Assembly: GCA_965238265.1 (NCBI GenBank)
Contig: OZ250185.1
Span: 3,038,001-3,102,000 of the forward strand
DNA: 64,000 nucleotides
Direction of reading: 5' to 3'
DNA from: JAJDUF01 sp965238265
GTDB lineage: Bacteria; Chloroflexota; UBA11872; UBA12225; JAJDUF01
Made by a program: the position numbers and the translations under genes. Of the stretch, positions 7,265 through 17,200 are shown in pieces (position 1 is the first letter of the stretch; each line of letters starts with the position of its first letter). The notes beneath the pieces were generated by a model. The model worked only from the letters and a program-made list of their open reading frames with translations, made no database searches and was not told where the DNA came from.

Positions 7265-8317
7265 ATGGCCACGACAGCAGCAGATACACCACAGCGCCAG
7301 GCGTTCTCCGGACGCTGGGTCGCTATCGCGGCGGGAATCGTCGCGCTCGTCGCCTTCTTCTTCCCCTGGATCAGGTATCAGGATCGGGCCTATAGCGGGT
7401 TCGAGTTCGCTCAGGCAGCGGGGGGCGTGACCAAAGGCTTCGATATCACGCTGTACGCCATTCCGGTCCTCGCCATCATGGTGATCGCCTTTGCGCTGGT
7501 CTCAATGCTCAATGACAGCGAGGGCGGCGCCATCTTCAATAGCTGGGCGATCCTGGCCGCGGTCAGCGGTCTGCTCATCAGCGCCGTCTTTCTAGCAGAG
7601 AAGGCACTCACCGGGGAGAAGACCCTGGAAACGTTACAGGCCGGAACGCTATCCGGCTTTGGACCGGGTGTCTACGCCTCGATCATCATGTTTGCCGTTG
7701 CTGCGCTGGGCGGTGCGCTCGAATGGCGCCGGGCAGTGGCGCAGGCGCGGTCCGCCTGGCGCACGCAGGACTTTGTGCTGCTGGCAATCCTGGCGGTTGT
7801 CTTTGGCGCCATCTATTGGCAATGGATTCAGGTCTGGATTTGGGCACAAGCCCTGGGCGCACAGTTTGGCCGCGAGCTGTTCTTCGGTGTGTGGTTCGTG
7901 GCCGGTTTGCTGGGCGGCTACATCGTCCGGCGTCCCGGCGCAGCGTTTCTGGCGGAAAGCCTGGCAGCCCTGGCAGAGGTCCTGCTGGGTGCGGCAGCCG
8001 GGCCAATCCTCGTCGTGACTGGCATCATGCAGGCGGTAGGCTGTGAGCTAGTGTTCGCGGTCACGCGGTACCGATCCTGGGGCTGGACCACATTGCTCGT
8101 GGCCGGCGCCGTTACAGCCGTCATCGCGATCCCGTGGAACTGGTTCCGCCTGGGGTACTTCGGCTTGGAGCCGGCGCTCCTAGTGGGCTTACTCGTCATG
8201 CGGATTATCAGCGGCGGGCTGGCGGGGGCGGGGGCGAAGGTGATCGGGGACCTGCTGGCCCGCACCGGGGCATTGAGCTTCTTCCCCATCGGCCGCGAGC
8301 GGATTGAGGAAGTGTAG
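7265..8317 (+). CDS. ykoE: YkoE-like ECF substrate-specificity component with an extra N-terminal membrane domain
   Basis: 350 residues. The C-terminal half (about 165-345) is the YkoE-type S component for thiamine precursors: TQDFVLLAILAVVFGAIYW, EVLLGAAAGPILVVTGIMQAVGCELVF, GGLAGAGAKVIGDLLARTGAL. The first 150 residues are an extra domain with about four transmembrane helices, starting RWVAIAAGIVALVAFFFPWI with a loop GYSGFEFAQAAGG-like region between helices 1 and 2. Canonical YkoE is about 200 residues, so this is a fusion. It has GAGGAGGTAAG just before ATG 7265 and is followed by the ATPase gene, which starts 10 bases after its stop. Confidence 0.88.
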   Translation: MATTAADTPQRQAFSGRWVAIAAGIVALVAFFFPWIRYQDRAYSGFEFAQAAGGVTKGFDITLYAIPVLAIMVIAFALVSMLNDSEGGAIFNSWAILAAVSGLLISAVFLAEKALTGEKTLETLQAGTLSGFGPGVYASIIMFAVAALGGALEWRRAVAQARSAWRTQDFVLLAILAVVFGAIYWQWIQVWIWAQALGAQFGRELFFGVWFVAGLLGGYIVRRPGAAFLAESLAALAEVLLGAAAGPILVVTGIMQAVGCELVFAVTRYRSWGWTTLLVAGAVTAVIAIPWNWFRLGYFGLEPALLVGLLVMRIISGGLAGAGAKVIGDLLARTGALSFFPIGRERIEEV

Positions 8318-8327
8318 CGAGGCCGCA

Positions 8328-10184
8328 GTGGACAGCGCCGGTTGGCCCGTCGCCGCGCCGGCGGTCCACGTCGAGCGGCTCACCGTGCGCCACATTGGCC
8401 GCCGGGCGCCCGCCCTGCGCGATGTCTCCCTGGAGTGGGCGCCCGGCGAGCGACTGCTCCTGCTAGGCCCTAGCGGGGCCGGCAAGAGCACCCTCGCGCT
8501 CTGCCTGAACGGGCTGATCCCGCACAGCGTCGAGGCGCATTGGGAAGCGGGCCGCATCCTGGTGGATGGCCAGGATACCCGCCAAGCCTCACTCGGCCAG
8601 CTCACGCGACAGGTCGGCTTGCTGTTCCAGGACCCGGAAGCGCAGCTGGCGCTGCTCGAGGTGGACGACGAGGTTGCGTTCGGCCTCGAAAACCTCGGCA
8701 CGCCGCGGTCCGAAATGCTGCGGCGGGTCCCGGCAGCGCGCACGCTGCTCGGACTGGACCCGGCCCGCACACCACCGCGCCTCGATCAGCTTTCCGGCGG
8801 CACAAAGCAACGGGTAGCACTCGCGGCCATCCTGGCGATGGGTTCCAGCGCGTTGGTGCTCGACGAGCCGACGGCAAACCTCGATCCGCAAGGCACCAGC
8901 GAGCTATTCGGTACGCTCGCCGACCTGTGCCGGGATAGCAACCGTTCGCTGCTGCTCGTCGAGCACCGCCTGGACGATATCCTCGCCTTGATCGAGCGCG
9001 TCATCGTCTTGGACGAGCACGGGGCCGGCGCGTTGACCGGCTCCCCCCGCGAAGTATTCCAGCAACATGCCGACACACTCGACCGCCTGGGGGTGTGGGT
9101 GCCGCAGGTCGCGCGGCTCGGCACCCTGTTTCCCGGCGCCAAGGCGCCGCTCACTATTGAGGAGGCTGCCGATCTGCTGGTTGCGGCCTGGCCCGCCGCG
9201 CCGCGCCTCGCCGCCTCCAACGAACTCCCCCTCTCCACAGGTGGAGAGGGGGAGTCTGCCGCCCGTCATTCTCGCGAAAGCGGGAATCCAGGCTCCCTCC
9301 TCCCCTGGGAGAGGGACGCACATCACGAAAACCTACCCTCGTCAGCGGGCGCGGCAATCCTGGCAGCCGAAGCGGTGAGCTACCGCTACGCACCGGACAG
9401 CCCGCCAGCGTTGGCAGCGGTTGACCTGACCGTGCGCTCCGGAGAGTTCCTGGCCCTAGCCGGAGCCAACGCTGCCGGCAAGACGACGCTGGCCCTGCTC
9501 CTGGCCGGGGCACTCCAGCCGACAACCGGCCGGGTGCTGCTCGATGGACGCGACCTCCGTGCCGTCCCGGAGCGCGCCGTGCGCCGCCGACTGGCCTACG
9601 TCTTCCAGTATCCTGAGCACCAATTTGTCACCGGCACCGTCCGCTCCGAGCTGCTGTTTGGCTTGCGGGCGCGCGGCGTACTCCCCGAGGTAGCAGCCAA
9701 GCAAGCGGTGGCAGCCCTGGAGCGGATCGGGCTGGCGGACCTGGCGGCAGCGCATCCCTTGAGCCTCAGTCACGGCCAGAAGCGCCGCCTCTCGGTTGCC
9801 ACCGCCTTGGTCACGGAGCCGGATGTCGTGTTGCTGGACGAGCCGACATTCGGGCAGGATCGCCGCTACACGGATGAGCTACTGGCGCTACTCACGGACC
9901 TCCACCGCAGCGGCACAACGGTCGTGGTCATCACGCACGACATGACCCTCGTGGCCGAGCACGCGACGCGAGCCGTTGCGCTCGCCGCTGGGCATGTCGT
10001 GTTCGACGGGCCGCCACCGGCATTGTTTGCACAACCCGACCTGCTGGCGCGTTGCGCTCTGCGCCTCCCACCTATCGCCCAAGTGGTGCAACAAGCCAGG
10101 GAACGCCGGGCGGCGGTGCCGGCTGTGAGCAGTCTGCGGGCGCTGACCGCGGCGCTGGCGCAGGTGGCGCCCGGTCCTCCGTAG
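8328..10184 (+). CDS. ykoD: YkoD-like double ATPase of the thiamine-precursor ECF transporter
   Basis: Two ABC ATPase domains in one chain, about 618 residues. Domain 1: Walker A GPSGAGKST, signature QLSGGTKQR, Walker B LVLDEPTANLD. Domain 2: Walker A GANAAGKTT, signature LSHGQKRRLS, Walker B VVLLDEPTFGQD. The linker (about residues 299-336) is translated dispersed repeat sequence (HSRESGNPG) inserted without breaking the frame. GTG 8328 is preferred because GAGG lies upstream and homology starts soon after; TTG 8304 would overlap ykoE. It should energise uptake with YkoE and YkoC. Confidence 0.92.
   Translation: MDSAGWPVAAPAVHVERLTVRHIGRRAPALRDVSLEWAPGERLLLLGPSGAGKSTLALCLNGLIPHSVEAHWEAGRILVDGQDTRQASLGQLTRQVGLLFQDPEAQLALLEVDDEVAFGLENLGTPRSEMLRRVPAARTLLGLDPARTPPRLDQLSGGTKQRVALAAILAMGSSALVLDEPTANLDPQGTSELFGTLADLCRDSNRSLLLVEHRLDDILALIERVIVLDEHGAGALTGSPREVFQQHADTLDRLGVWVPQVARLGTLFPGAKAPLTIEEAADLLVAAWPAAPRLAASNELPLSTGGEGESAARHSRESGNPGSLLPWERDAHHENLPSSAGAAILAAEAVSYRYAPDSPPALAAVDLTVRSGEFLALAGANAAGKTTLALLLAGALQPTTGRVLLDGRDLRAVPERAVRRRLAYVFQYPEHQFVTGTVRSELLFGLRARGVLPEVAAKQAVAALERIGLADLAAAHPLSLSHGQKRRLSVATALVTEPDVVLLDEPTFGQDRRYTDELLALLTDLHRSGTTVVVITHDMTLVAEHATRAVALAAGHVVFDGPPPALFAQPDLLARCALRLPPIAQVVQQARERRAAVPAVSSLRALTAALAQVAPGPP
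9223..9333. repeat. Composite repeat (B-A-B) inside the ykoD linker
   Basis: CCCCTCTCCACAGGTGGAGA palindrome, then family A GTCATTCTCGCGAAAGCGGG, then a B remnant ending CACATCACGAAAAC. About 111 bp, 37 codons, with no stop in the ykoD frame. Confidence 0.85.
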
Positions 10185-10210
10185 GGGCGCGATTCATCGC
10201 GCCCCGGCCC

Positions 10211-10288
10211 GTCATTCCCGCGAAAGCGGGAATCCACGCCCCCGGGGCACACGGCCACACGCTAGATTCCCGCTTTCGCGGGAATGAC
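10211..10288. repeat. 78-bp MITE-like element with inverted ends, copy 1
   Basis: Both ends are the family A palindrome in opposite orientation (GTCATTCCCGCGAAAGCGGG inwards from each side). Its reverse complement matches 13853-13931 with about five differences. A family C palindrome (GTAGGGGCGCGATTCATCGC) lies just to the left. Confidence 0.85.
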
Positions 10289-10328
10289 AGATGGGTGTTA
10301 TTTTCATAGCAATGACGGAAGGAGAGCC

Positions 10329-11165
10329 ATGAGCGCCTTTTCCGCTGCGACAGCACCGCCGGCCGGCCGGGGACAGCGACCATATCTCCGGCGACGAAAC
10401 CCGACAGTGAAGTTCGCCGTAGTCCTGGTCCTCTCGCTGCTCTTGACCGTGGTGCTGGACCCTTGGACCCCGCTTCTGTTCCTCGGGATCACGCTCGCAG
10501 CCGGGCTATGGTTGGGCCGCTTGCACCCGCGGACGTATGTAGGAGGCTTGCTGCCGCTCCTGCTGATCGGGCTGGGGTTCGTGTGGAGCAATGCGTTCTT
10601 CTCGGCGTATCCCGACGAGGCCGGGGTGCTGGGGCGCCTCGGCCCGCTGCGCGTGAGTACCCCGGGACTGGTCTTTGGGACGGCCCTCGCGGTGCGGGGC
10701 CTAGCTATCGGGGTCCTGTCGGTCACGTTTATCCTGACCACCGACCCCACCGACCTCATCGTTAGCCTGATTCGCCATGCCCACCTCCCGTATCGCCTGG
10801 GGTATCCCCTCCTGGCCGCCTACCGCTTTCTCCCCTTTTTCCGGCAGGAATACCGCCAGATTGCGCTGGCCCGTCGGATCCGCGGCGTGTTAGAGCACGG
10901 CTTCATCTGGCAGCGGCTATGGCGCCGGGCCGGCTACATCGTGCCCTTGTTGAGTAGCGCCGTGCGTCGCGCCGCCCAGGTGGCCATCGCCATGGACTCC
11001 CGTGCTTTCGCCGCCGCGACCACCCGCACGTACTACCGGGTGGTGCCGCTGACCCTGGCCGACGGCCTTTTCGCGGCGGGAGCCGTCGGCGTCGGGCTAG
11101 CTATTCTGGGCATGGGCAGCTACCTTGGCTGGCTGCGGCTTTGGGACGGTCGCTTTATTGCCTGA
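10329..11165 (+). CDS. ykoC: YkoC-like EcfT transmembrane component
   Basis: 278 residues with about six transmembrane helices, from NPTVKFAVVLVLSLLLTVVL to the C-terminus. The coupling helices of EcfT proteins carry A-R-G-like motifs; here ALARRIRG, and AIAMDSRAF (the CbiQ-type MxSRGF variant). It joins the ATPases to the S component. ATG 10329 has GGAAGGAGAG upstream. The gap from ykoD is filled by repeats, so it is probably still in the same transcript. Completes a ykoFEDC set. Confidence 0.9.
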   Translation: MSAFSAATAPPAGRGQRPYLRRRNPTVKFAVVLVLSLLLTVVLDPWTPLLFLGITLAAGLWLGRLHPRTYVGGLLPLLLIGLGFVWSNAFFSAYPDEAGVLGRLGPLRVSTPGLVFGTALAVRGLAIGVLSVTFILTTDPTDLIVSLIRHAHLPYRLGYPLLAAYRFLPFFRQEYRQIALARRIRGVLEHGFIWQRLWRRAGYIVPLLSSAVRRAAQVAIAMDSRAFAAATTRTYYRVVPLTLADGLFAAGAVGVGLAILGMGSYLGWLRLWDGRFIA

Positions 11166-11205
11166 GCTACTACGTGACCCACACCGGCCGGAGACGGCGC
11201 GATGG

Positions 11206-11232
11206 CCGTAGGGGTGCAGCATGCTGCACCCC
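11206..11232. repeat. Family C palindrome
   Basis: GTAGGGGTGCAGCATGCTGC followed by ACCCC: a near-perfect dyad. Related units occur at 10184-10204, 26036-26096, 27185-27240, 40207-40235 and 54043-54060. Confidence 0.7.
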
Positions 11233-11298
11233 TGCATGGGAGCGTGGATGGTAGACTGTCGGCGCTGCCCAGGCAGCGCGCTCTGGAGACGTGCCACC

Positions 11299-12216
11299 AT
11301 GCGGATCGAAAATCAACGCTTCCTAGTGACCGGCGGCTGCGGCTTTATCGGCAGCCGCATCGTCCGGCTGCTCGCGACGCGCGGCGCCGAGGTCACGGTG
11401 TTCGACCGGGTGATCCGCTCGGAAGTGTGCGCTGGGCTACCTCCCGCGGCCGCAGCGCGGGTGAGGCTGCAAGCCGGCGACATCACCAACGCGGCGGAGG
11501 TGTACGCGGCAGCCCAGGGGGCCGGGGGGGTATTCCACCTGGCGGTGCTCGATCTGAATAGCTGCGCGGATGATCCGCGGCTGTGCGTGCAGATCAACAT
11601 GGAGGGAACGTTCACCGTCCTGGAGGCCGCCCAACGCGCTGGCGTCAGCAAAGTCGTGTTCTCGTCGGCTTCATCCGTCTATGGCGACACGGACGAGACC
11701 ATGGACGAGTCGCATCCGCTGGGGGCACGCACGATCTATGGAGCGAGCAAGATCACCGGCGAATATCTCTGCCGATCCTTTCACACCATGTATGACCTGG
11801 ACTATGTGATCCTGCGCTATATGAACGTGTACGGCCCTCACCAGACGATTGGCGTGGTCCCCGCCGTCCTACGGCGGATTCGCGCTGGCCAGGCCCCCGT
11901 GATCTTCGGCCAGGGCACCCAATCCTTCGATTTTGTCTATGTGGATGATGTGGCCGCCGCCAACCTACGGGCCATGGAGAGCGACGTAGCCGACGAAGCG
12001 TTCAACGTGGGCAGCGGCGAGGAACGCTCGATCAAGCAGGTCGTCGAGACGCTGCTGCGCCTGACTAACTCAACCTTGTCGCCCGACTATCAGCCGGCAC
12101 CCGTCGGGCAGATGCAGCGCCGCGTTGGCAGCAGCGTGAAAGCGGCGCGCCTGCTCGACTGGCGCGCTGCGATCCCGTTCGATGAGGGCCTGCGCCGCGT
12201 GGTCGCAGCCGGCTAA
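11299..12216 (+). CDS. NAD-dependent epimerase/dehydratase (extended SDR)
   Basis: 305 residues. Rossmann motif TGGCGFIGS near the N-terminus, VFHLAVLD, a serine in VVFSSASSVYG, and the catalytic YGASK (Tyr-x3-Lys). FDFVYVDDVAAANLRAM and AFNVGSGEERSIKQVV match sugar-nucleotide 4-epimerase/dehydratase relatives. ATG 11299 is chosen because conserved sequence starts there; an upstream in-frame ATG at 11221 would translate the family C repeat. It forms a pair with the next epimerase gene 13 bases downstream. The substrate is probably an NDP-sugar (inference). Confidence 0.9.
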   Translation: MRIENQRFLVTGGCGFIGSRIVRLLATRGAEVTVFDRVIRSEVCAGLPPAAAARVRLQAGDITNAAEVYAAAQGAGGVFHLAVLDLNSCADDPRLCVQINMEGTFTVLEAAQRAGVSKVVFSSASSVYGDTDETMDESHPLGARTIYGASKITGEYLCRSFHTMYDLDYVILRYMNVYGPHQTIGVVPAVLRRIRAGQAPVIFGQGTQSFDFVYVDDVAAANLRAMESDVADEAFNVGSGEERSIKQVVETLLRLTNSTLSPDYQPAPVGQMQRRVGSSVKAARLLDWRAAIPFDEGLRRVVAAG

Positions 12217-12229
12217 TGGCCGATGACTC

Positions 12230-13258
12230 ATGACCGACATTCTTGTTACCGGCGCGGCCGGCTTCATTGGCTCCCATCTGGTGCCGTGGCTGGCTCAGCG
12301 CAGCCCGGGGCGGCGCGTCTACGCACTCGTCCGCCCCGGACGCCCGCCGCCAGCACCGGCCGCCGGTGTCCACTACGTCTCGTGGGACCTCGCCGCCGCC
12401 CGGCCGCTGGCGCCACATGCCGCTTGGGATGACGGCGCCAAAGCCGCACCACACCTGGCACCATCGTGCGGCTTTGGCACGTCAGGCGAGCAGCCGGCGG
12501 CGGACACGGATGAACAGCGGCTACCCGGCCACGTTGACGCGATACTGCACCTCGCCCAGGCTAACGTGTCCTTCCCGGAGCAGGCGGCAGCGCTCCTCGC
12601 TGTCAACGTAGCCAGCACGCAGCGTCTCCTCGACTACGCCCGCGCCGCCGGGGCCTCGGTGTTTCTCCTGGCATCGTCCGGTAGCGTGTACGGCAGTGGT
12701 GGCGATGCCGGAGCAGCGCCACCGCTGGTACCGCCGGTCAGCCCCGGCGCGTCAGCGGTGCGACCGTGGCGGGAGGACGACGCGCCACAGCCCGACGACT
12801 ACTATGGGGCAACCAAGCTGGCGGCGGAATGGCTGGTGCGCTCGTACCGCGCGTACTTCCACACGGTCATTCTCCGGCTGTTTGCGCCCTACGGCCCCGG
12901 CCAGACCGGGCGGCTGATACCGGGACTCATCGGCCGCGTCCGCGATGGCCGGCCCGTCACCCTGAGCCGCGGCGCACGCCCACACTCCAACCCGCTCTAC
13001 GTTGCCGACCTGCTCCCCATGATCGAGCGGGCGCTGGCTCTGCAAGGCACGCAGGTACTCAACGTCGGTGGCGCTGAGGTGTTGTCCATCCGCGATATGG
13101 CCGAGACCATCGGGAGCGTGCTCGGACAAACGCCGATCTACGAGCCGGCACCCGGAGCACCGCCCGGCGATGTGGTCGGCGATGTCCGCCGGATGCACGC
13201 GCTCCTGCGGCCAGCCCCCCTCACCCCCTTCGCCACCGGCATCGCCAAGATGGTGTAG
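12230..13258 (+). CDS. NAD-dependent epimerase/dehydratase with an unusual insertion
   Basis: 342 residues. TGAAGFIGSHLV, ILHLAQANV, LLASSGSVYG, and catalytic YYGATK place it in the extended SDR family; ANPLYVADL and LNVGGAEVLSIRDMA follow. Between the second Rossmann strand region (YVSWDLAAARPL) and VDAILHLAQ it carries about 35 extra residues encoded around a 13-bp perfect inverted repeat, and a second small insert (GGDAGAAPPLVPP) after the SSGSVYG strand. It follows the upstream epimerase by 13 bases, so both probably act on one sugar or lipid-linked substrate. Confidence 0.88.
   Translation: MTDILVTGAAGFIGSHLVPWLAQRSPGRRVYALVRPGRPPPAPAAGVHYVSWDLAAARPLAPHAAWDDGAKAAPHLAPSCGFGTSGEQPAADTDEQRLPGHVDAILHLAQANVSFPEQAAALLAVNVASTQRLLDYARAAGASVFLLASSGSVYGSGGDAGAAPPLVPPVSPGASAVRPWREDDAPQPDDYYGATKLAAEWLVRSYRAYFHTVILRLFAPYGPGQTGRLIPGLIGRVRDGRPVTLSRGARPHSNPLYVADLLPMIERALALQGTQVLNVGGAEVLSIRDMAETIGSVLGQTPIYEPAPGAPPGDVVGDVRRMHALLRPAPLTPFATGIAKMV
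12437..12478. repeat. 13-bp perfect inverted repeat inside the second epimerase gene
   Basis: GCCAAAGCCGCAC at 12437-12449 and GTGCGGCTTTGGC at 12466-12478, loop of 16 bp. Lies in an insertion relative to the SDR fold and stays in frame. Confidence 0.8.
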
Positions 13259-13300
13259 GGCCAGGTTGTGTTTGCAAAGTACCAGTCGGTAGGGGGCAAG

Positions 13301-13346
13301 TTCCCTCCCCTGGAGCTTGCTCCGGGGGAGGGCTAGGGAGGGGGCC
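13301..13346. repeat. Family E palindrome between convergent genes
   Basis: TTCCCTCCCCTG...CGGGGGAGGG followed by CTAGGGAGGGGGCC. The same unit forms the right half of the 83-bp repeats at 61925 and 62899. It may also end transcription of the convergent epimerase and SRPBCC genes. Confidence 0.6.
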
Positions 13347-13354
13347 AACCCACC

Positions 13355-13822
13355 CTAGTCGTCGTCGGCGCCCTCCTCAAGGATTCCGCGCAGGTTCCGT
13401 AGGCAGGCCTCGGCCTGCTCTGCAAACAGGGCATCGAGGTTGAAGAGACGCGACGCTGGTGCAAGCCGGCCGAAACCGGGCGGTAGCGCGAAGTCCATCC
13501 GGTACGTCACCAAGGTCGCTGCGCCGTCGTCGCCCACCGGCTCCAGCTGCCAGGAGGTGGTATGGGCCACACCTTCGACGGAGCGGGATCGAATGAGCCG
13601 GTCCGGCACGAATTCGACCACCTCATCCACGCCATCCACCACCATCCCCATGAACTCCAAGCCAAAGCGAAAGCGGGTACCCACGGCGGTAGGGCCGGAC
13701 GTCAGTCGCTCGCTATAGGCCAGGCGCGGCACCCACTCGATATTGCGCTCTGCCTGTACCAGGAACGCGAAGATGTCGCTCGCCGGGGCGTTCAGCAGGG
13801 CAGACTTGACAACTTCCGGCAT
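13355..13822 (-). CDS. SRPBCC (polyketide cyclase/START-like) protein
   Basis: 155 residues. Starts MPEVVKSALLNAPASDIFAFLVQAERNIEWVP, the typical first strand and helix of coenzyme Q-binding/polyketide cyclase-type SRPBCC proteins, and ends with a long helix LDALFAEQAEACLRNLRGILEE. The internal TTSWQLEPVGDDGAATLVTYRM is a normal strand pair. Such proteins bind a hydrophobic ligand in a deep pocket; the ligand is not predictable. It stands alone, convergent with the epimerases. Confidence 0.82.
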   Translation of the reverse strand: MPEVVKSALLNAPASDIFAFLVQAERNIEWVPRLAYSERLTSGPTAVGTRFRFGLEFMGMVVDGVDEVVEFVPDRLIRSRSVEGVAHTTSWQLEPVGDDGAATLVTYRMDFALPPGFGRLAPASRLFNLDALFAEQAEACLRNLRGILEEGADDD

Positions 13823-13852
13823 GCATGGCCCCCTTCCCCTCCGTCTCGCCCG

Positions 13853-13931
13853 GTCATTCCCGCGAAAGCGGGAATCTAGCGTGTGGTCGTATGCCCCGGG
13901 TGGCGTGGATTCCCGCGTGCGCGGGAATGAC
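13853..13931. repeat. 79-bp MITE-like element with inverted ends, copy 2
   Basis: Same element as 10211-10288 in the opposite orientation, including the unique centre CTAGCGTGTGG..CGT.TGCCCC. Both ends are family A palindromes facing outward. Confidence 0.85.
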
Positions 13932-13968
13932 GGACCGGGACGCGCGAGATAGCCGCCCCGATAGCCGC

Positions 13969-16617
<2,649 letters not shown>

Positions 16618-16660
16618 GGCTGGATTCTCCTTTGAATCCCGGTATGGATCGTTCCTCACC

Positions 16661-16775
16661 CCCGGCTGCCCTCACCCCGGCCCTCTCCCACGGGGAGAGG
16701 GAGTGGCCGCAGGCCGGCTGCCGCGCAGACTCCCCTTCCCTGGAGGGAAGGGGCCGGGGGTTAGGTCCAGGCCCA
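16661..16775. repeat. Family B repeat pair between hspR and clpB
   Basis: CCCTCACCCCGGCCCTCTCC with GGGGAGAGGG, then CTCCCCTTCCCTGG with AGGGAAGGGGCCGGGGGTTAGG. It could form a long hairpin in the operon mRNA. Confidence 0.75.
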
Positions 16776-16781
16776 CCCCGC

Positions 16782-17198
16782 CTACCGGCGCCGGGGTTGG
16801 GGGCTGACAACGGGGTCACGCGGTTGGCTCGGCGCGCTCATTGTCACCCGCGCGAGCAGGTCCTTGAGGCGTTGAATCTCCCGCTCGTATTCATGGATCC
16901 GCTCCGCCTGCTCCTGCTCCATCTCGGCCCGCAGCCGCTCCGTGCGCTCCATCATATTCAGGATGACTTCCACGCCCGCGAGATTGACCCCTAGCTCCTC
17001 GGTGAGCCGGCGGATTTGCGCCGCGCGGGCGATGTCCTTGTCTGAGTAGAGGCGAATGCCCCGGCCCTTTTCGCCACCTTCCGAGCGCTGGGGGCACAGG
17101 AGGCCAATCCGCTCGTAATGGCGCAGGGTCTGGGGATGCACTTTGAGAATCTGCGCTGTGATCCCAATAGCGTAGTAGCCCTCGTCTCCTAAAGCCAT
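16782..17198 (-). CDS. hspR: MerR-family heat-shock repressor HspR
   Basis: 138 residues from ATG 17198. MerR helix-turn-helix: YYAIGITAQILKVHPQTLRHYERIGLL, then the wing GIRLYSDKDIARAAQIRRLTEELGVNLAGVEVILNM, followed by a helical Glu/Arg-rich tail (residues about 85-125) that would form the dimer helix. HspR represses its own operon together with DnaK as co-repressor by binding HAIR inverted repeats. A HAIR-like site is at 23550-23570 over the operon promoter. GGAGG sits five bases before ATG 17198; a GTG three codons... upstream at 17204 would overlap the dnaJ stop as GTGA. Confidence 0.93.
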   Translation of the reverse strand: MALGDEGYYAIGITAQILKVHPQTLRHYERIGLLCPQRSEGGEKGRGIRLYSDKDIARAAQIRRLTEELGVNLAGVEVILNMMERTERLRAEMEQEQAERIHEYEREIQRLKDLLARVTMSAPSQPRDPVVSPQPRRR

Positions 17199-17200
17199 CG

